A DNA stretch of 30,650 nucleotides from JBDNIO01 sp041688215 (GTDB lineage Bacteria > Pseudomonadota > Gammaproteobacteria > Nevskiales > Salinisphaeraceae), in NCBI GenBank assembly GCA_041688215.1, contig JBDNIO010000144.1, positions 1-30,650 on the forward strand, written 5' to 3'. Shown piece after piece: positions 6,895-18,214 of the stretch (the stretch's first letter is position 1; every line of letters starts with the position of its first letter). Under the pieces are notes generated by a model. The model was not told the origin of the DNA and did no database searches. It saw only the letters and a list, made by a program, of their open reading frames with translations. The position numbers were made by a program, and so were the translations under genes.

Positions 6895-8172
6895 TTACGC
6901 CGCGCCCTTGATCAGGCCGTGCTTGGTTAGTACTTCCTTCATGGCGTCCTCGAGGATATCCAGGCCTTCGTGCAAATCATCATCGTTGATGATCAGCGGT
7001 GGCATGACCTTGATGACGTTGTCTTCCGGGCCGGCGGTTTCCATCAGCAGGCAACGCTGGAAACAGGCGGCGGTGACTTCATCAGCCAGCTCCGCGGTAT
7101 CGCAGTCGATGCCGTTGATCAGGCCGCGGCCGCGCACGCCGGCCTTGAAGTTGACGAAGCGGTCGACAATGGACTGACAGCGCTCGCGCACGATTTCGCC
7201 CTTGCGCAGGATGTCTTTTTCCAGGGTGTCGTCGCTCCAGAAATGCCTGATTGCGTGGGTGGAGGTTACAAACGCGAGGTTATTGCCGCGGAAGGTGCCG
7301 TTGTGTTCGCCTGGGGCCCATTTGTCGATTTCCGGCTTGATCAAGGTCAATGCCAGCGGCAGGCCGTAGCCGGATAACGATTTGGACAGACAGATAATGT
7401 CCGGGTCCAGACCCGCAATCTCAAACGAGAAAAACGGACCCGTGCGGCCGACGCCAGCCTGAATGTCGTCCACAATCAGCAACATGTCGTGATCGCGGCA
7501 GATTTTTTCGACTTTTTGCAGCCACTCGATTTCGGCCACATTGATGCCACCTTCGGCCTGTACGGTTTCCAGAATAATGGCGGCCGGTTTATCCATGCCG
7601 CTGGAAGAATCTTGCAACATGCTTTCAAGATAGGAGGCCGTGTCGGTACCGTCGTCAAAATAATTGCAGTAGGGCATGGAGGTGGCATTGCCCAGAGGCA
7701 CACCGGCGCCGGCGCGCTTAAAGGCGTTGCCGGTAACGGCGAGCGCGCCGAGTGTCATGCCGTGGAAAGCATTCGTAAAAGAAAGAATGGTTTCGCGACC
7801 CTTGATCTTGCGCGCCAGTTTCAGCGCGGCCTCTACCGAGTTGGTGCCCGTTGGGCCAGGAAACTGGATCTTGTAATCCATCTTGCGGGGCTGGAGTATG
7901 ACTTCATCCAGCGTCTCCAGGAATTTGGACTTGGTGCTGGAAGCCATGTCCAGCGAGTGGGTAACGCCGTCGCTTTCGATGTATTCGAGCAGCGGTTTTT
8001 TCAGCACGTCCGGGTTGTGACCGTAATTGAGCGCACCGGCGCCGGAGAAGAAATCCAGATATTTCTTGCCGTCCTGCGTGTTCATGTGTACGCCCTTGGC
8101 GCTGGTAAACACGGTCGGGAATGAGCGCACGTAGCCGCGTACCTGGGATTCTAAATCTCTGATGTATTCCAA
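6895..8172 (-). CDS. ectB: Diaminobutyrate--2-oxoglutarate aminotransferase
   Basis: A 425-residue class III PLP aminotransferase that makes L-2,4-diaminobutyrate from aspartate semialdehyde and glutamate, the first committed step to ectoine. GPTGTNSVEAALKLAR binds the cofactor phosphate, Asp235 in VDDIQAGVGRTG contacts the PLP ring nitrogen, and Lys264 in CLSKSLSGYG forms the Schiff base. Full length for EctB. The start is TTG at 8172 (MEYIRDLES), supported by AAGGAG 7-8 bases upstream; no ATG fits. It is separated from ectA by about 115 bases and from ectC by 48 bases, all co-directional. Confidence 0.96.
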   Translation of the reverse strand: MEYIRDLESQVRGYVRSFPTVFTSAKGVHMNTQDGKKYLDFFSGAGALNYGHNPDVLKKPLLEYIESDGVTHSLDMASSTKSKFLETLDEVILQPRKMDYKIQFPGPTGTNSVEAALKLARKIKGRETILSFTNAFHGMTLGALAVTGNAFKRAGAGVPLGNATSMPYCNYFDDGTDTASYLESMLQDSSSGMDKPAAIILETVQAEGGINVAEIEWLQKVEKICRDHDMLLIVDDIQAGVGRTGPFFSFEIAGLDPDIICLSKSLSGYGLPLALTLIKPEIDKWAPGEHNGTFRGNNLAFVTSTHAIRHFWSDDTLEKDILRKGEIVRERCQSIVDRFVNFKAGVRGRGLINGIDCDTAELADEVTAACFQRCLLMETAGPEDNVIKVMPPLIINDDDLHEGLDILEDAMKEVLTKHGLIKGAA

Positions 8173-8287
8173 TGTTGTACTCCTTGATTCGTTGGCTTAA
8201 TGCTTTGACTTAAGTCGCTGGTTGAGCGCCATGGCTTCATTAAATGTAAGAAATGTTCTTGGCGGTTGGGTTTATAACCTGCCGCGG

Positions 8288-8776
8288 TCAAACCTGCCGG
8301 CTATCGAACGGGCCGATGCGAAACAGCACTTCCGGCTCATGTTCGCCTGAGTCGCCGAAGACTTCACTGGCGAACAGTTCCTCCTCCTCCACCTCGGTAC
8401 CGAGTTTTTCAGCGAAGCCGCGAAACAGGGCCATGGAAGCGGTGTTGCTGGGCCCTACGGTGGTATCCAAATAGGTGACGGAACTGCAGGCCACGCGGCG
8501 CACGATTTCATACAGCATACCGGTGGCTACGCCGCGCCCGCGGCCGGCCTCGGCCACGCCCACCTGCCAGACGAATACGGTATCGGGCTTGTTGGGCAGC
8601 AAATATGCGGATATGAAGCCGATGACTTGCTTTGATCCGTCTGCTTCAAGCAGCTCGGCTACCACGCTGGTATCGGCAAAATGCTCGCCCAGCAGCAGGT
8701 AGGCGTAGCGGGAATTCAGGTCCAGAACACCAGTGTCTTTGACCAGCCTCCAGATGGCATCGCCGTCGGCCACCAA
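8288..8776 (-). CDS. ectA: L-2,4-diaminobutyrate acetyltransferase
   Basis: A GNAT-fold acetyltransferase that moves acetyl from acetyl-CoA to the gamma-amino group of diaminobutyrate. LDLNSRYAYLLLGEHFADTS and FVWQVGVAEAGRGRGVATGML (acetyl-CoA loop with GRGRGVATG) are diagnostic. The start is unsettled. The frame is open back to a TGA at 8864-8866, with no ATG; candidates are TTG 8776 (used here, 162 residues), GTG 8773, ATT 8842 and CTG 8854. EctA homology appears to begin upstream of 8776, in the translated stretch QVVYRQPLVADG, so the true start is probably further upstream by 10-25 codons. No convincing ribosome-binding site precedes any candidate. A run of five G and four T at 8812-8820 is a possible sequencing-error or frameshift site. 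Confidence 0.9.
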   Translation of the reverse strand: MVADGDAIWRLVKDTGVLDLNSRYAYLLLGEHFADTSVVAELLEADGSKQVIGFISAYLLPNKPDTVFVWQVGVAEAGRGRGVATGMLYEIVRRVACSSVTYLDTTVGPSNTASMALFRGFAEKLGTEVEEEELFASEVFGDSGEHEPEVLFRIGPFDSRQV

Positions 8777-8872
8777 CGGCTGGCGGTAAACGACCTGCGT
8801 GTCTTGTTCGGTTTTGGGGGTGGGCGGTTTTTGCGAAGTAATAGCTAGCGACAGGTTGTGAATTCAGCACGC

Positions 8873-8878
8873 ATTATA
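8873..8878 (-). promoter_or_regulatory. Probable -10 box of the ectABC promoter
   Basis: On the minus strand this is a perfect TATAAT. The best -35 candidate (CAAGAA at an 18-base spacing) is poor, and the spacer is GC-rich (ACTGCGCGGGACACG). Weak -35 boxes with GC-rich spacers are known for osmotically induced promoters such as proU. Transcription would start near 8866, shortly upstream of the non-ATG start candidates of ectA. Confidence 0.5.
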
Positions 8879-8927
8879 ACGTGTCCCGCGCAGTTTTTCT
8901 TGCCACAAGCCGCCGACCGTGCCTGCC

Positions 8928-12149
<3,222 letters not shown>

Positions 12150-12159
12150 TAAAAATTAC

Positions 12160-12233
12160 ACCACAAAGGCACAAAGAACACGAAGGGGTTTGGAGTAGAC
12201 ATTTTCACTTTGTGTTCTTTGTGTCTTTGTGGT
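12160..12233. repeat. Palindromic repeat of the ACCACAAAG...CTTTGTGGT family, between carA and carB
   Basis: The left arm (12160-12185) begins ACCACAAAGGCACAAAG and the right arm (12208-12233) ends CTTTGTGTCTTTGTGGT. The arms are reverse complements at 24 of 26 positions, separated by about 22 bases. The right arm encodes the last nine residues of CarA. A diverged second copy lies at 21064-21177. I regard this as a dispersed intergenic repeat with strong hairpin potential in the carAB transcript. Confidence 0.8.
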
Positions 12234-13359
12234 TTTTCATAAGTTTAATAAATCTCTCGAACAATGGACTTACATCATGCGGCCCCGGACTGGCCTCAGG
12301 GTGGCCCTGAAATGAAAAGGCCGGTTTTCCAGCAACCTCAATCCCTTGCAGGCTACCGTCGAACAGCGAGCGGTAGCTAGCTTGCACGCCACCCGGCAGA
12401 CTGTCTTCGTCAATCGCGAAGCCATGGTTTTGGCTGCTGATCATGACCGTACCGGTGGCGGTATCGGTCACGGGATGGTTAGCGCCATGGTGGCCGAATT
12501 TCATTTTAAGGCTGGTGCCGCCCACGGCCAGGCCGAGAATCTGGTGGCCAAGGCAAATCCCCAGGGTCGGCACGCCACGTTCAATCAATTCCTTCGCGGC
12601 GGCAATCGCGTAATCGCAAGGGTCCGGATCACCGGGGCCGTTGGATAGCAATACGCCATCCACATCAAGCGCCAGCACCTCATCCAGCGGCATGCGTGGG
12701 GGCACCACGGTAACCTTGCAGCCTGCGTCTACCAGGCACCGCAAAATATTATGTTTTACGCCGTAGTCGTAAACCGCCACGTGGTATTTGACGGTTTGTT
12801 GCGCAGGTGAATCATCCGGGCCAACCCAACTGGCTTGGGTCCATTCGTATGAATATCCCGTGCCCGCTTCGGCCGCCAGATCCATACCCTTTAACCCGGG
12901 GAATTCACGCGCCAATTTTAACGCTTCGCCTGCATCCACATTATCGCCAGCCATGATGCAGCCGTTCTGCGCACCCTGCTCGCGCAGGATACGGGTTAAA
13001 CGGCGCGTGTCGATTTCGGCAATACCAACGCAATCATTCTGGGCAAGGTATTCCGGTAAGGATTGCTCGCAGCGCCAGCTGCTGGGCGTGCGCGGTGCTT
13101 CCCGCAGAATCAGGCCGGCGGCCTGGATGCCGGCGGATTCACAGTCTTCTTCATTCACGCCCACGTTACCCACATGCGGGTAGGTGAGCGTAACAATCTG
13201 CTTGCGATAAGACGGGTCGGTAAGTATTTCCTGGTAGCCCGTCATGGCGGTATTGAAAACCACCTCACCAACGGTGCAACCTGCAGCGCCAATGGCAACG
13301 CCGTGAAAAATATCCCCGTTAGCCAGGGCAAGAAGTGCGGGTTGCGGCTTTGGACTCAC
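12205..13359 (-). CDS. carA: Carbamoyl-phosphate synthase small (glutaminase) subunit
   Basis: A 384-residue CarA that hydrolyses glutamine and channels ammonia to CarB. The N-terminal small-subunit domain (PALLALANGDIFHG, GEVVFNTAMTGYQEI) is followed by a class I amidotransferase domain: Cys269 in GICLGHQILG is the nucleophile, with His353 and Glu355 in QGHPEA. The start is GTG at 13359 (MSPKPQPALL); a promoter lies at 13410-13439. The last nine residues (NHKDTKNTK) and the TGA region come from the right arm of a palindromic repeat, so the native C-terminus has been overwritten. Total length is still normal (E. coli CarA has 382), so activity is probably kept. carB follows after 55 bases. 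Confidence 0.97.
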   Translation of the reverse strand: MSPKPQPALLALANGDIFHGVAIGAAGCTVGEVVFNTAMTGYQEILTDPSYRKQIVTLTYPHVGNVGVNEEDCESAGIQAAGLILREAPRTPSSWRCEQSLPEYLAQNDCVGIAEIDTRRLTRILREQGAQNGCIMAGDNVDAGEALKLAREFPGLKGMDLAAEAGTGYSYEWTQASWVGPDDSPAQQTVKYHVAVYDYGVKHNILRCLVDAGCKVTVVPPRMPLDEVLALDVDGVLLSNGPGDPDPCDYAIAAAKELIERGVPTLGICLGHQILGLAVGGTSLKMKFGHHGANHPVTDTATGTVMISSQNHGFAIDEDSLPGGVQASYRSLFDGSLQGIEVAGKPAFSFQGHPEASPGPHDVSPLFERFIKLMKNHKDTKNTK

Positions 13360-13409
13360 GCGCTGTGCTGTTCTCTATTGGGATGACGGACCGTCGGCAA
13401 AACGGGCGC

Positions 13410-13439
13410 AGTATAGCGAGCACCGCCGCGCGAGTCTAA
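13410..13439 (-). promoter_or_regulatory. Sigma-70 promoter upstream of carA
   Basis: On the minus strand: TTAGAC (13439-13434), an 18-base spacer, and TATACT (13415-13410). It lies in the 88-base gap between dapB and carA, about 50 bases before the carA start. I saw no clear arginine-repressor box in the gap. Confidence 0.6.
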
Positions 13440-13447
13440 CCGCAGGT

Positions 13448-14260
13448 TTAACGCAAGCCTAAAACATCCTGCATGTCGTACAAACCAGCGGGTTTGCCGG
13501 CCAGCCACTGCGCCGCGCGCAAGGCGCCGCGCGCAAAAATTGCGCGGTCCGTGGCCTTGTGGGTGATTTCCAGGCGTTCGCCCTCGCCGGCGAACATTAC
13601 GGTGTGTTCACCCACGATATCGCCGGCGTGGATGGTGGAAAATCCGATTTGTTCGCGTGGGCGCGGGCCGTGGCGGCCTTCGCGTGCATAGGCTGCGTGT
13701 TCATCGAGATCACGACCCAAAGCCTTGGCGACCGCTTCGCCCATTGCCAGTGCAGTACCTGACGGTGAATCCACCTTGTGCCGATGATGCGCGCCGATAA
13801 CTTCGACATCTACACTGTCACCCAGCACCTTAGCCGCGACTTCCAGCAGTTTCAAACTTAGATTCACGCCTACGGAAAAGTTGGGCGCGAACACCAAGGG
13901 GATATCCTTGCCCGCGGCTTCGATCTGCGCGCGTTGTTCAGCGCTGCAACCCGTGGTGCCGATCACCATCGCCTTGTCGGATTTAAGGCATTGTTCCAGC
14001 GCGGCGAGTGTGGATTCAGGCGTGGTGAAATCCACCAGCAGGTCGAAGTGTTCGGACCCGACGGCGATATCGGCACTTACGTCAATTTGAGATTTCTCTG
14101 CCCAGGCACCAAGCACGCCCGCATTTTCGCCAATTACCGGGCTTTGCTGCCGCTCGAACGCCGCACCCAACTTTAAGCCGTCGAACTCAGGTAATACCGA
14201 TAACAGGGTTCGGCCCATGCGGCCGCCGGCGCCGTTGATGGCTACTCGCGTTTCTTGCAT
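13448..14260 (-). CDS. dapB: 4-hydroxy-tetrahydrodipicolinate reductase
   Basis: A 270-residue DapB, the NAD(P)H reductase of the diaminopimelate/lysine pathway. The nucleotide loop GAGGRMGR is at 10-17, GTTG at 101-104, the substrate-binding HHRHK at 158-162 and SGTA at 167-170. Length and motifs are complete. The product feeds both lysine and peptidoglycan synthesis. It lies in the dnaJ-(unknown)-dapB-carA-carB run seen in many gammaproteobacteria (without the unknown gene in Pseudomonas). ATG at 14260 lacks a strong Shine-Dalgarno sequence. Confidence 0.97.
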   Translation of the reverse strand: MQETRVAINGAGGRMGRTLLSVLPEFDGLKLGAAFERQQSPVIGENAGVLGAWAEKSQIDVSADIAVGSEHFDLLVDFTTPESTLAALEQCLKSDKAMVIGTTGCSAEQRAQIEAAGKDIPLVFAPNFSVGVNLSLKLLEVAAKVLGDSVDVEVIGAHHRHKVDSPSGTALAMGEAVAKALGRDLDEHAAYAREGRHGPRPREQIGFSTIHAGDIVGEHTVMFAGEGERLEITHKATDRAIFARGALRAAQWLAGKPAGLYDMQDVLGLR

Positions 14261-14298
14261 AAGTGATAGTCGTCTTGTGGTCGTAAATATGTATAGAT

Positions 14299-14934
14299 TT
14301 AAGGCAGCGCGAACGCCGAAACCGGGGGCGATGCGCCGGATAGCGATTTTACGCGCAGTTGATCGGCAAAATGCAAAAGTCCGAGCCCGCGGTCTTCCAG
14401 AGTCCGACCCAGAACGTCTGAATTTTCAATCTGGGCGACCCGCGACAACACGTTTGCGACGCGGCGTAAAACCCGGGTTAGTTCGGTAGCGGTCGCATTT
14501 TTTGTGAGCACCGCAAGGTCGGTATGTTCCCCACCAGCGTTATCGGTCCAGGTGATATCGTAAATTTTACCGTCGATATTCGCGACGTTAAATGTATAAC
14601 CATCCGACTTAATGCTTAAAACCTCCCTGGCGTTAGCCGCGGTCTGGGGTGGCCTGGGCAGGTTTTGCGGGCCGATCAACCGGGCTAAAACGGTCAACGG
14701 AGTTGCCACTGGTTGACCACCGATACTGGCCACGTGATAACTGCGATTTTTTAACAAAAGCAAGTGTCCTGGCTGGTTTCTTACATCCACGCGGATATGG
14801 TCAATATCCAGCCAGTCGAGTCTTACTCCGCCCGCCAAACCGGTGGTAATCAGGGTGGCGCTGCCAGCGGCCTGGGCTGGCACGGCCAGCAACAACATAA
14901 TTCCGGCAAGCAGGCCAGCAGACAAAAATTTCAA
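14299..14934 (-). CDS. Unknown secreted protein between dnaJ and dapB
   Basis: A 211-residue protein with a clear signal peptide: KFLSAGLLAGIMLLLAVPAQA followed by AGSATL, cleavage after about residue 22. I do not recognise the mature part. It looks mostly beta (LDWLDIDHIRVDVRN, YTFNVANIDGKIYDITW) in its first half and helical after residue 150 (ELTRVLRRVANVLSRVAQI). Probably periplasmic. The start is TTG at 14934; a later ATG would cut into the signal peptide. It begins 6 bases after the dnaJ stop and ends 38 bases before dapB, so it is in the same transcript and may share heat-shock induction. No function assigned. Confidence 0.68.
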   Translation of the reverse strand: MKFLSAGLLAGIMLLLAVPAQAAGSATLITTGLAGGVRLDWLDIDHIRVDVRNQPGHLLLLKNRSYHVASIGGQPVATPLTVLARLIGPQNLPRPPQTAANAREVLSIKSDGYTFNVANIDGKIYDITWTDNAGGEHTDLAVLTKNATATELTRVLRRVANVLSRVAQIENSDVLGRTLEDRGLGLLHFADQLRVKSLSGASPPVSAFALP

Positions 14935-14940
14935 ACGGGT

Positions 14941-16056
14941 TTATCCCAAGTGCTCTTCAAAAAACCGTTTGGCCTTGTTCAGCCAGGATGCGGACTGTGG
15001 GCTATGCTTGTCGCCGCCTTCGTTCAGCGATTCCCGCAGCTCTTCAAACAGTTCCTTTTGCCGGCGGGTAAGTTTTACCGGGGTTTCGATAGCCACCTTG
15101 CACAGGAGATCGCCCGGTGAGGACGTGCGCACCGACTGCACGCCCTTACCGCGCATGCGAAAGACTTTCCCGCTTTGGGTTTCCGCAGGAATTCGCAAGG
15201 ATACCTTGCCGTTGAGTGTAGGCACATCGACTTCGCCGCCGAGCGCGGCCACGGCCATGTTTACCGGCACGTTGCAGCGCAGGTCGTTACCGTCGCGGGT
15301 GAAAATATCGTGCGGTTTGACGTTCATCTGCACGTATAAATCGCCGGATGGGCCGCCCATTTCGCCGGGCCCGCCTTCGCCGGTTAGGCGAATGCGGTCG
15401 CCGTTGTCCACACCAGGCGGGACTTTAACGGATAAATTCTTGTGGCTCTGGGTGCGGCCTTCGCCCCGGCATTTGGAACACGGGTTATTGATAACCGTAC
15501 CGCGGCCCCGGCATTGCGGGCAGGTTTGCTGGATGGACATGAAACTCTGCTGCATTCTTACCTGACCGTTGCCCTGGCAGGTACCGCAACGGATTTTGTC
15601 GGAACCGGGTTCAGCGCCGTCGCCGTCGCACTGCTCACATTCTTCCAGCGTGGGAATGCGGATTTTTACGGTATCGCCAGCAACTGCGGTTTCCAGGTCC
15701 AGCGACAGGTCATAACGCAGATCGGCACCGCGGGCAGCGCGTGCGCCACCCATGCCACCGCCGAAGATATCGGAGAAAATATCGCCGAAGATATCGCCGT
15801 AGCCGCCAGCGGCGCCCCCACCGGAGGCGCCGCTTACGCCGGCGTGTCCGAACTGATCGTAGGCACGGCGTTTTTTCTCGTCGGCCAGCACTTCGTAGGC
15901 TTCACTGGCTTCCTTGAAACGGGCTTCGGCGGCCTCATCACCGGGCTTGCGATCCGGGTGGTTTTTCATGGCCAGACGCCGATATGCCTTTTTTATTTCG
16001 GCCGCGTCCGCGCTCTTGGAAACGCCCAGTATTTCGTAATAATCCCGTTTCGCCAT
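14941..16056 (-). CDS. dnaJ: Chaperone DnaJ (Hsp40)
   Basis: A 371-residue type I DnaJ. The J domain has HPD at 33-35, a Gly/Phe-like linker follows (GGGMGGARAARG, rather Ala-rich), then four zinc-binding CxxCxGxG repeats (CEQCDGDG, CGTCQGNG, CPQCRGRG, CSKCRGEG) and the C-terminal substrate-binding beta domains. It delivers unfolded clients to DnaK and stimulates its ATPase. It lies 104 bases after dnaK with a hairpin in the gap, which may reduce its expression relative to dnaK. Confidence 0.98.
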   Translation of the reverse strand: MAKRDYYEILGVSKSADAAEIKKAYRRLAMKNHPDRKPGDEAAEARFKEASEAYEVLADEKKRRAYDQFGHAGVSGASGGGAAGGYGDIFGDIFSDIFGGGMGGARAARGADLRYDLSLDLETAVAGDTVKIRIPTLEECEQCDGDGAEPGSDKIRCGTCQGNGQVRMQQSFMSIQQTCPQCRGRGTVINNPCSKCRGEGRTQSHKNLSVKVPPGVDNGDRIRLTGEGGPGEMGGPSGDLYVQMNVKPHDIFTRDGNDLRCNVPVNMAVAALGGEVDVPTLNGKVSLRIPAETQSGKVFRMRGKGVQSVRTSSPGDLLCKVAIETPVKLTRRQKELFEELRESLNEGGDKHSPQSASWLNKAKRFFEEHLG

Positions 16057-16102
16057 GGTTACTCTTTGCTGGTTAGACTTTCTAGGGCACTTTTAACAAC
16101 AT

Positions 16103-16133
16103 GCCGGGAGCGCCCCTGTGGAACGCTCCCGGC
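16103..16133 (-). promoter_or_regulatory. Stable hairpin between dnaK and dnaJ
   Basis: GCCGGGAGCG and CGCTCCCGGC form a perfect 10-bp stem around an 11-base loop. On the minus strand the stem is followed by ATGTTGTTAAAAG, not a continuous T-run, so it is more likely an attenuator or RNA-processing/stability element than a full terminator. Confidence 0.55.
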
Positions 16134-16160
16134 GATTCGCTACGTTGGTCAGCCAGCTTT

Positions 16161-18095
16161 TTAGCCGCCGGTGCCGGATTTCTTGTCGTCGTCATCGACC
16201 TCTTCGAATTCGGCGTCGACCACGTCTTCGCCCTCATCAGCCTGTGCCTGGCCGGACTGCTCCTGCCCGGCTTCGGCGCCAGCATCGGCATAGACTTTTT
16301 CCATGATCGAGGAACTAGCTTCGGTCAGCTTCTGCGTTTTTTCCTCGATGGCGTCCTTGTCGTCGCCTTCGAGCACTTCCCGCAGGTCCTTTATGGCTTC
16401 TTCAACCGTGGACTTCTCTTCGTCGGTAACCTTGTCGCCAAGATCCGTCATGCTCTTTTCCAGGCCATGAATGATGCCGTCGGCCTGGTTACGCGCAGAC
16501 ACCAGTTCGTTGAACTTGCGGTCTTCCTCGGCGTGCTCTTCGGCGTCGGCGACCATGCGCTCGACTTCTTCATCCGACAGGCCAGAGGAAGCCTTGATCA
16601 TGATCGACTGCTCCTTATTGGTGGCCTTGTCCTTGGCGTTCACGTGCAGGATGCCGTTGGCGTCGATATCGAAAGTAACTTCGATTTGCGGCGTGCCGCG
16701 CGGCGACGGCGGGATTTCCGCCAGGTCAAAACGGCCCAGCGATTTGTTGCCGGAAGCCACTTCGCGCTCGCCCTGCAATACGTGCACGGTAACCGCCTGC
16801 TGATTGTCATCTGCGGTGGTGAAGGTTTCGCTCTTCTTGGTCGGGATGGTCGTGTTCTTTCCGATGAGCTTGGTCATCTTGCCGCCCATGGTTTCGATAC
16901 CCAGCGACAGCGGAGTCACGTCCAGCAGCAAGACGTCGGTGGTTTCGCCGGACAGGACCGAACCTTGAATCGCAGCACCTACGGCCACGGCTTCATCGGG
17001 ATTCACGTCCTTGCGCGGCTCCTTGCCGAAGAACTTCTTGACCGCGTCCTGCACCGCGGGCATGCGGGTCTGGCCGCCGACCAGGATCACGTCGTCGATT
17101 TCGCTGGCCTGCATACCGGCGTCTTTCAGCGCAATCTTGCAGGGCCCGATGGTGCGCTTGATCAAAGCACCCACCAGCGATTCCAGCTTGGCGCGGTTGA
17201 TCTTCAGGTTCAGGTGTTTCGGACCAGAGGCATCGGCCGTTACATACGGCAGATTAACTTCGGTTTGCTCGGTCGAAGACAACTCGATCTTGGCCTTTTC
17301 CGCGGCCTCTTTCAGGCGTTGCAGCGCGAGTTTGTCGTTGCGCAGATCCACGCCCTGTTCCTTTTTGAACTCGTCGGCGATGTGATCGATGATCGCCAGA
17401 TCAAAGTCCTCGCCGCCCAGGAAGGTGTCGCCATTGGTGGCGTGTACTTCAAACTGGTGCTCGCCGTCTATTTCGGCCACTTCGATAATGGAAATATCGA
17501 AAGTACCGCCGCCCAGGTCATATACGGCGATGGTCTTGTCGCCCTTTTTATCCATGCCATAGGCCAGCGCGGCAGCGGTTGGCTCGTTGATGATGCGCTT
17601 CACATCCAGACCCGCGATTTTGCCGGCGTCCTTGGTGGCCTGGCGCTGCGAGTCGTTGAAGTAAGCGGGCACGGTGATGACTGCCTCAGTGACTTTCTCA
17701 CCCAGGTAATCTTCGGCCGTGGTTTTCATCTTCATCAGCACCTGCGCGGACACTTCCGGCGGCGCCATTTTCTTGCCACGCGCTTCTACCCAGGCGTCGC
17801 CGTTATCGGCTTTCACAATTTTATACGGCACGATCTTGATATCGCGCTGGGTGGTTTTGTCGTCGAACTTACGGCCGATGAGGCGCTTGATCGCGTACAG
17901 TGTGTCGTTGGGGTTCGTGACCGCCTGACGTTTTGCGGGACGGCCCACAAGCGTTTGGTCATCATCGGTGAATGCGACGACGGACGGCGTGGTGCGCTCA
18001 CCTTCGGCGTTCTCGATCACTTTCGGGGTCTTGCCCTCCATGATCGCTACGCAGGAGTTGGTGGTACCTAAATCAATTCCAATTATCTTGCCCAT
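16161..18095 (-). CDS. dnaK: Chaperone DnaK (Hsp70)
   Basis: A 644-residue Hsp70. The N-terminal ATPase starts with IIGIDLGTTNSCVAIMEG and includes VYDLGGGTFDISIIE and ILVGGQTRMPAVQ. The linker DVLLLDVTPLSLGIETMGG leads to the substrate-binding domain and helical lid, with the acidic tail EDVVDAEFEEVDDDDKK typical of proteobacterial DnaK. It folds and refolds cytosolic proteins with DnaJ and GrpE. A near-consensus sigma-32 promoter lies directly upstream, with a leader of about 58 bases. Confidence 0.99.
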   Translation of the reverse strand: MGKIIGIDLGTTNSCVAIMEGKTPKVIENAEGERTTPSVVAFTDDDQTLVGRPAKRQAVTNPNDTLYAIKRLIGRKFDDKTTQRDIKIVPYKIVKADNGDAWVEARGKKMAPPEVSAQVLMKMKTTAEDYLGEKVTEAVITVPAYFNDSQRQATKDAGKIAGLDVKRIINEPTAAALAYGMDKKGDKTIAVYDLGGGTFDISIIEVAEIDGEHQFEVHATNGDTFLGGEDFDLAIIDHIADEFKKEQGVDLRNDKLALQRLKEAAEKAKIELSSTEQTEVNLPYVTADASGPKHLNLKINRAKLESLVGALIKRTIGPCKIALKDAGMQASEIDDVILVGGQTRMPAVQDAVKKFFGKEPRKDVNPDEAVAVGAAIQGSVLSGETTDVLLLDVTPLSLGIETMGGKMTKLIGKNTTIPTKKSETFTTADDNQQAVTVHVLQGEREVASGNKSLGRFDLAEIPPSPRGTPQIEVTFDIDANGILHVNAKDKATNKEQSIMIKASSGLSDEEVERMVADAEEHAEEDRKFNELVSARNQADGIIHGLEKSMTDLGDKVTDEEKSTVEEAIKDLREVLEGDDKDAIEEKTQKLTEASSSIMEKVYADAGAEAGQEQSGQAQADEGEDVVDAEFEEVDDDDKKSGTGG

Positions 18096-18159
18096 GTGTG
18101 TCTACCCTTTGTCTGTAGTATTCCGTGTGTTCGGAAAATGCCAATTACGTATGACTGAA

Positions 18160-18188
18160 TAAATGGGGCCGGCATCAGGCTTTTCAAG
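18160..18188 (-). promoter_or_regulatory. Sigma-32 heat-shock promoter of dnaK
   Basis: On the minus strand: CTTGAAA (18188-18182), a 13-base spacer, and CCCCATTTA (18168-18160). This matches the RpoH consensus CTTGAAA / CCCCATNT almost perfectly. It lies in the grpE-dnaK gap, so dnaK-dnaJ and probably the genes beyond can be induced by heat independently of hrcA-grpE. Confidence 0.88.
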
Positions 18189-18214
18189 CGCCGCGCGGCC
18201 GTGTTTGCTGACGA

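Noticed and set aside
6457..8880. ectD or ask_ect linked to the ectoine operon
   Set aside because: Neither gene is present on either side within the window; the operon ends at the terminator at 6241-6264.
16101..18071. Very long open frame (about 650 codons) on the plus strand, antisense to dnaK
   Set aside because: It mirrors dnaK, a highly biased GC-rich gene; the predicted product is low-complexity and resembles no protein. Similar shadow frames lie over carB, ectB and recN.
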